This document shows, piece by piece, positions 63,963-64,000 of a stretch of DNA of 64,000 nt. The stretch's first letter is position 1. Every line of letters starts with the position of its first letter. A program made the translations under genes and the position numbers. Source of the DNA: Albimonas pacifica. Its GTDB lineage: Bacteria; Pseudomonadota; Alphaproteobacteria; Rhodobacterales; Rhodobacteraceae. The notes under the pieces were generated by a model. The model was not told the origin of the DNA and searched no databases. It saw only the letters and a program-made list of their open reading frames with translations. Location: positions 54,571 through 118,570 of the forward strand of contig NZ_FOQH01000013.1 in NCBI RefSeq assembly GCF_900113695.1, read 5' to 3'.

Positions 63963-64000
63963 CAACCTGAGAGTTTGATCCTGGCTCAGAACGAACGCTG
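63963..64000 (+). rRNA. rrs: 16S ribosomal RNA, 5' end only
   Basis: The last 38 bases, from CAACCTGAGAGTTTGATCCT onward, are the conserved 5' end of alphaproteobacterial 16S rRNA, including the 27F primer site. The gene continues past the window, so the tRNA, 23S and 5S genes cannot be seen. Confidence 0.97.

Overview
The window is a stretch of very GC-rich chromosome from an alphaproteobacterium, most likely a Rhodobacterales (Rhodobacteraceae-type) heterotroph. The support is the 16S rRNA 5' end at the right edge (alphaproteobacterial form), two tripartite TRAP transporters, an Fds-type formate dehydrogenase, an Agrobacterium-like oxidative uronate pathway, and many tightly overlapping ATGA/TGATG gene junctions. 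I see no tRNA, CRISPR array, insertion sequence or phage gene.

Layout. 1-3265: the end of an fds formate dehydrogenase locus (fdsA, fdhD, fdsD). 3705-11411: a complete uronate-oxidation regulon (gli, gci, kdgD, a GntR repressor, a TRAP transporter, udh) with a shared operator in front of kdgD and the transporter. 11730-13941: a LysR regulator divergent from glutaryl-CoA dehydrogenase. 14188-16676: a thiolase-like protein and an SDR. 16816-25544: envelope genes (small exported proteins, SYLF protein, HlyD/DUF3302 pair, large MscS channel, DUF3300/DUF2950 pair). 25670-31763: a ChaN-like protein, then a minus-strand galactofuranose/sulfotransferase cluster. 32089-33815: panB-panC. 34254-36987: crotonase, HNH protein, bfd-bfr, TfoX-N protein. 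37141-41439: TetR with haloalkane dehalogenase, O-acetylhomoserine sulfhydrylase, and a Pro/Ala-rich exported protein. 41982-49003: a seven-gene minus-strand operon for hydroxycinnamate (ferulate/coumarate) uptake and CoA-dependent breakdown. 49572-56389: an OmpR-type two-component system divergent from a glucose/mannose-type ABC transporter. 56598-60686: a giant GH5 cellulase with CBM2 and Calx-beta domains. 60953-62787: a LytS/LytTR two-component pair. 62907-63386: a hotdog thioesterase. 63599-64000: rRNA promoter, leader and the first bases of 16S rRNA.

The genes fit a marine or soil bacterium that lives on plant-derived matter: uronates from pectin, hydroxycinnamates from lignin, glucose and cellulose. 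Imported hexuronate would be oxidised by Udh, isomerised by Gli and Gci and dehydrated by KdgD to 2-oxoglutarate semialdehyde; the last dehydrogenase is not in the window. Hydroxycinnamates would be activated by the feruloyl-CoA synthase and shortened by the crotonase and possibly the amidohydrolase.

The most unusual structure is not a gene. Five copies of a dispersed element of about 260-275 bp lie just 3' of genes (near 3283, 11419, 38761, 41443 and 49237). Each carries nested inverted repeats: an outer stem of about 28 bp, an inner stem of 27 bp and small apical hairpins. The arms differ between copies by compensatory changes in the outer, inner and apical stems, so secondary structure rather than sequence has been conserved. 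I do not recognise this family. A second, smaller palindromic family (near 37027 and 56415-56549), a nested GH5 domain flanked by a 13-bp direct repeat, and two hairpin or tandem repeats are also recorded.
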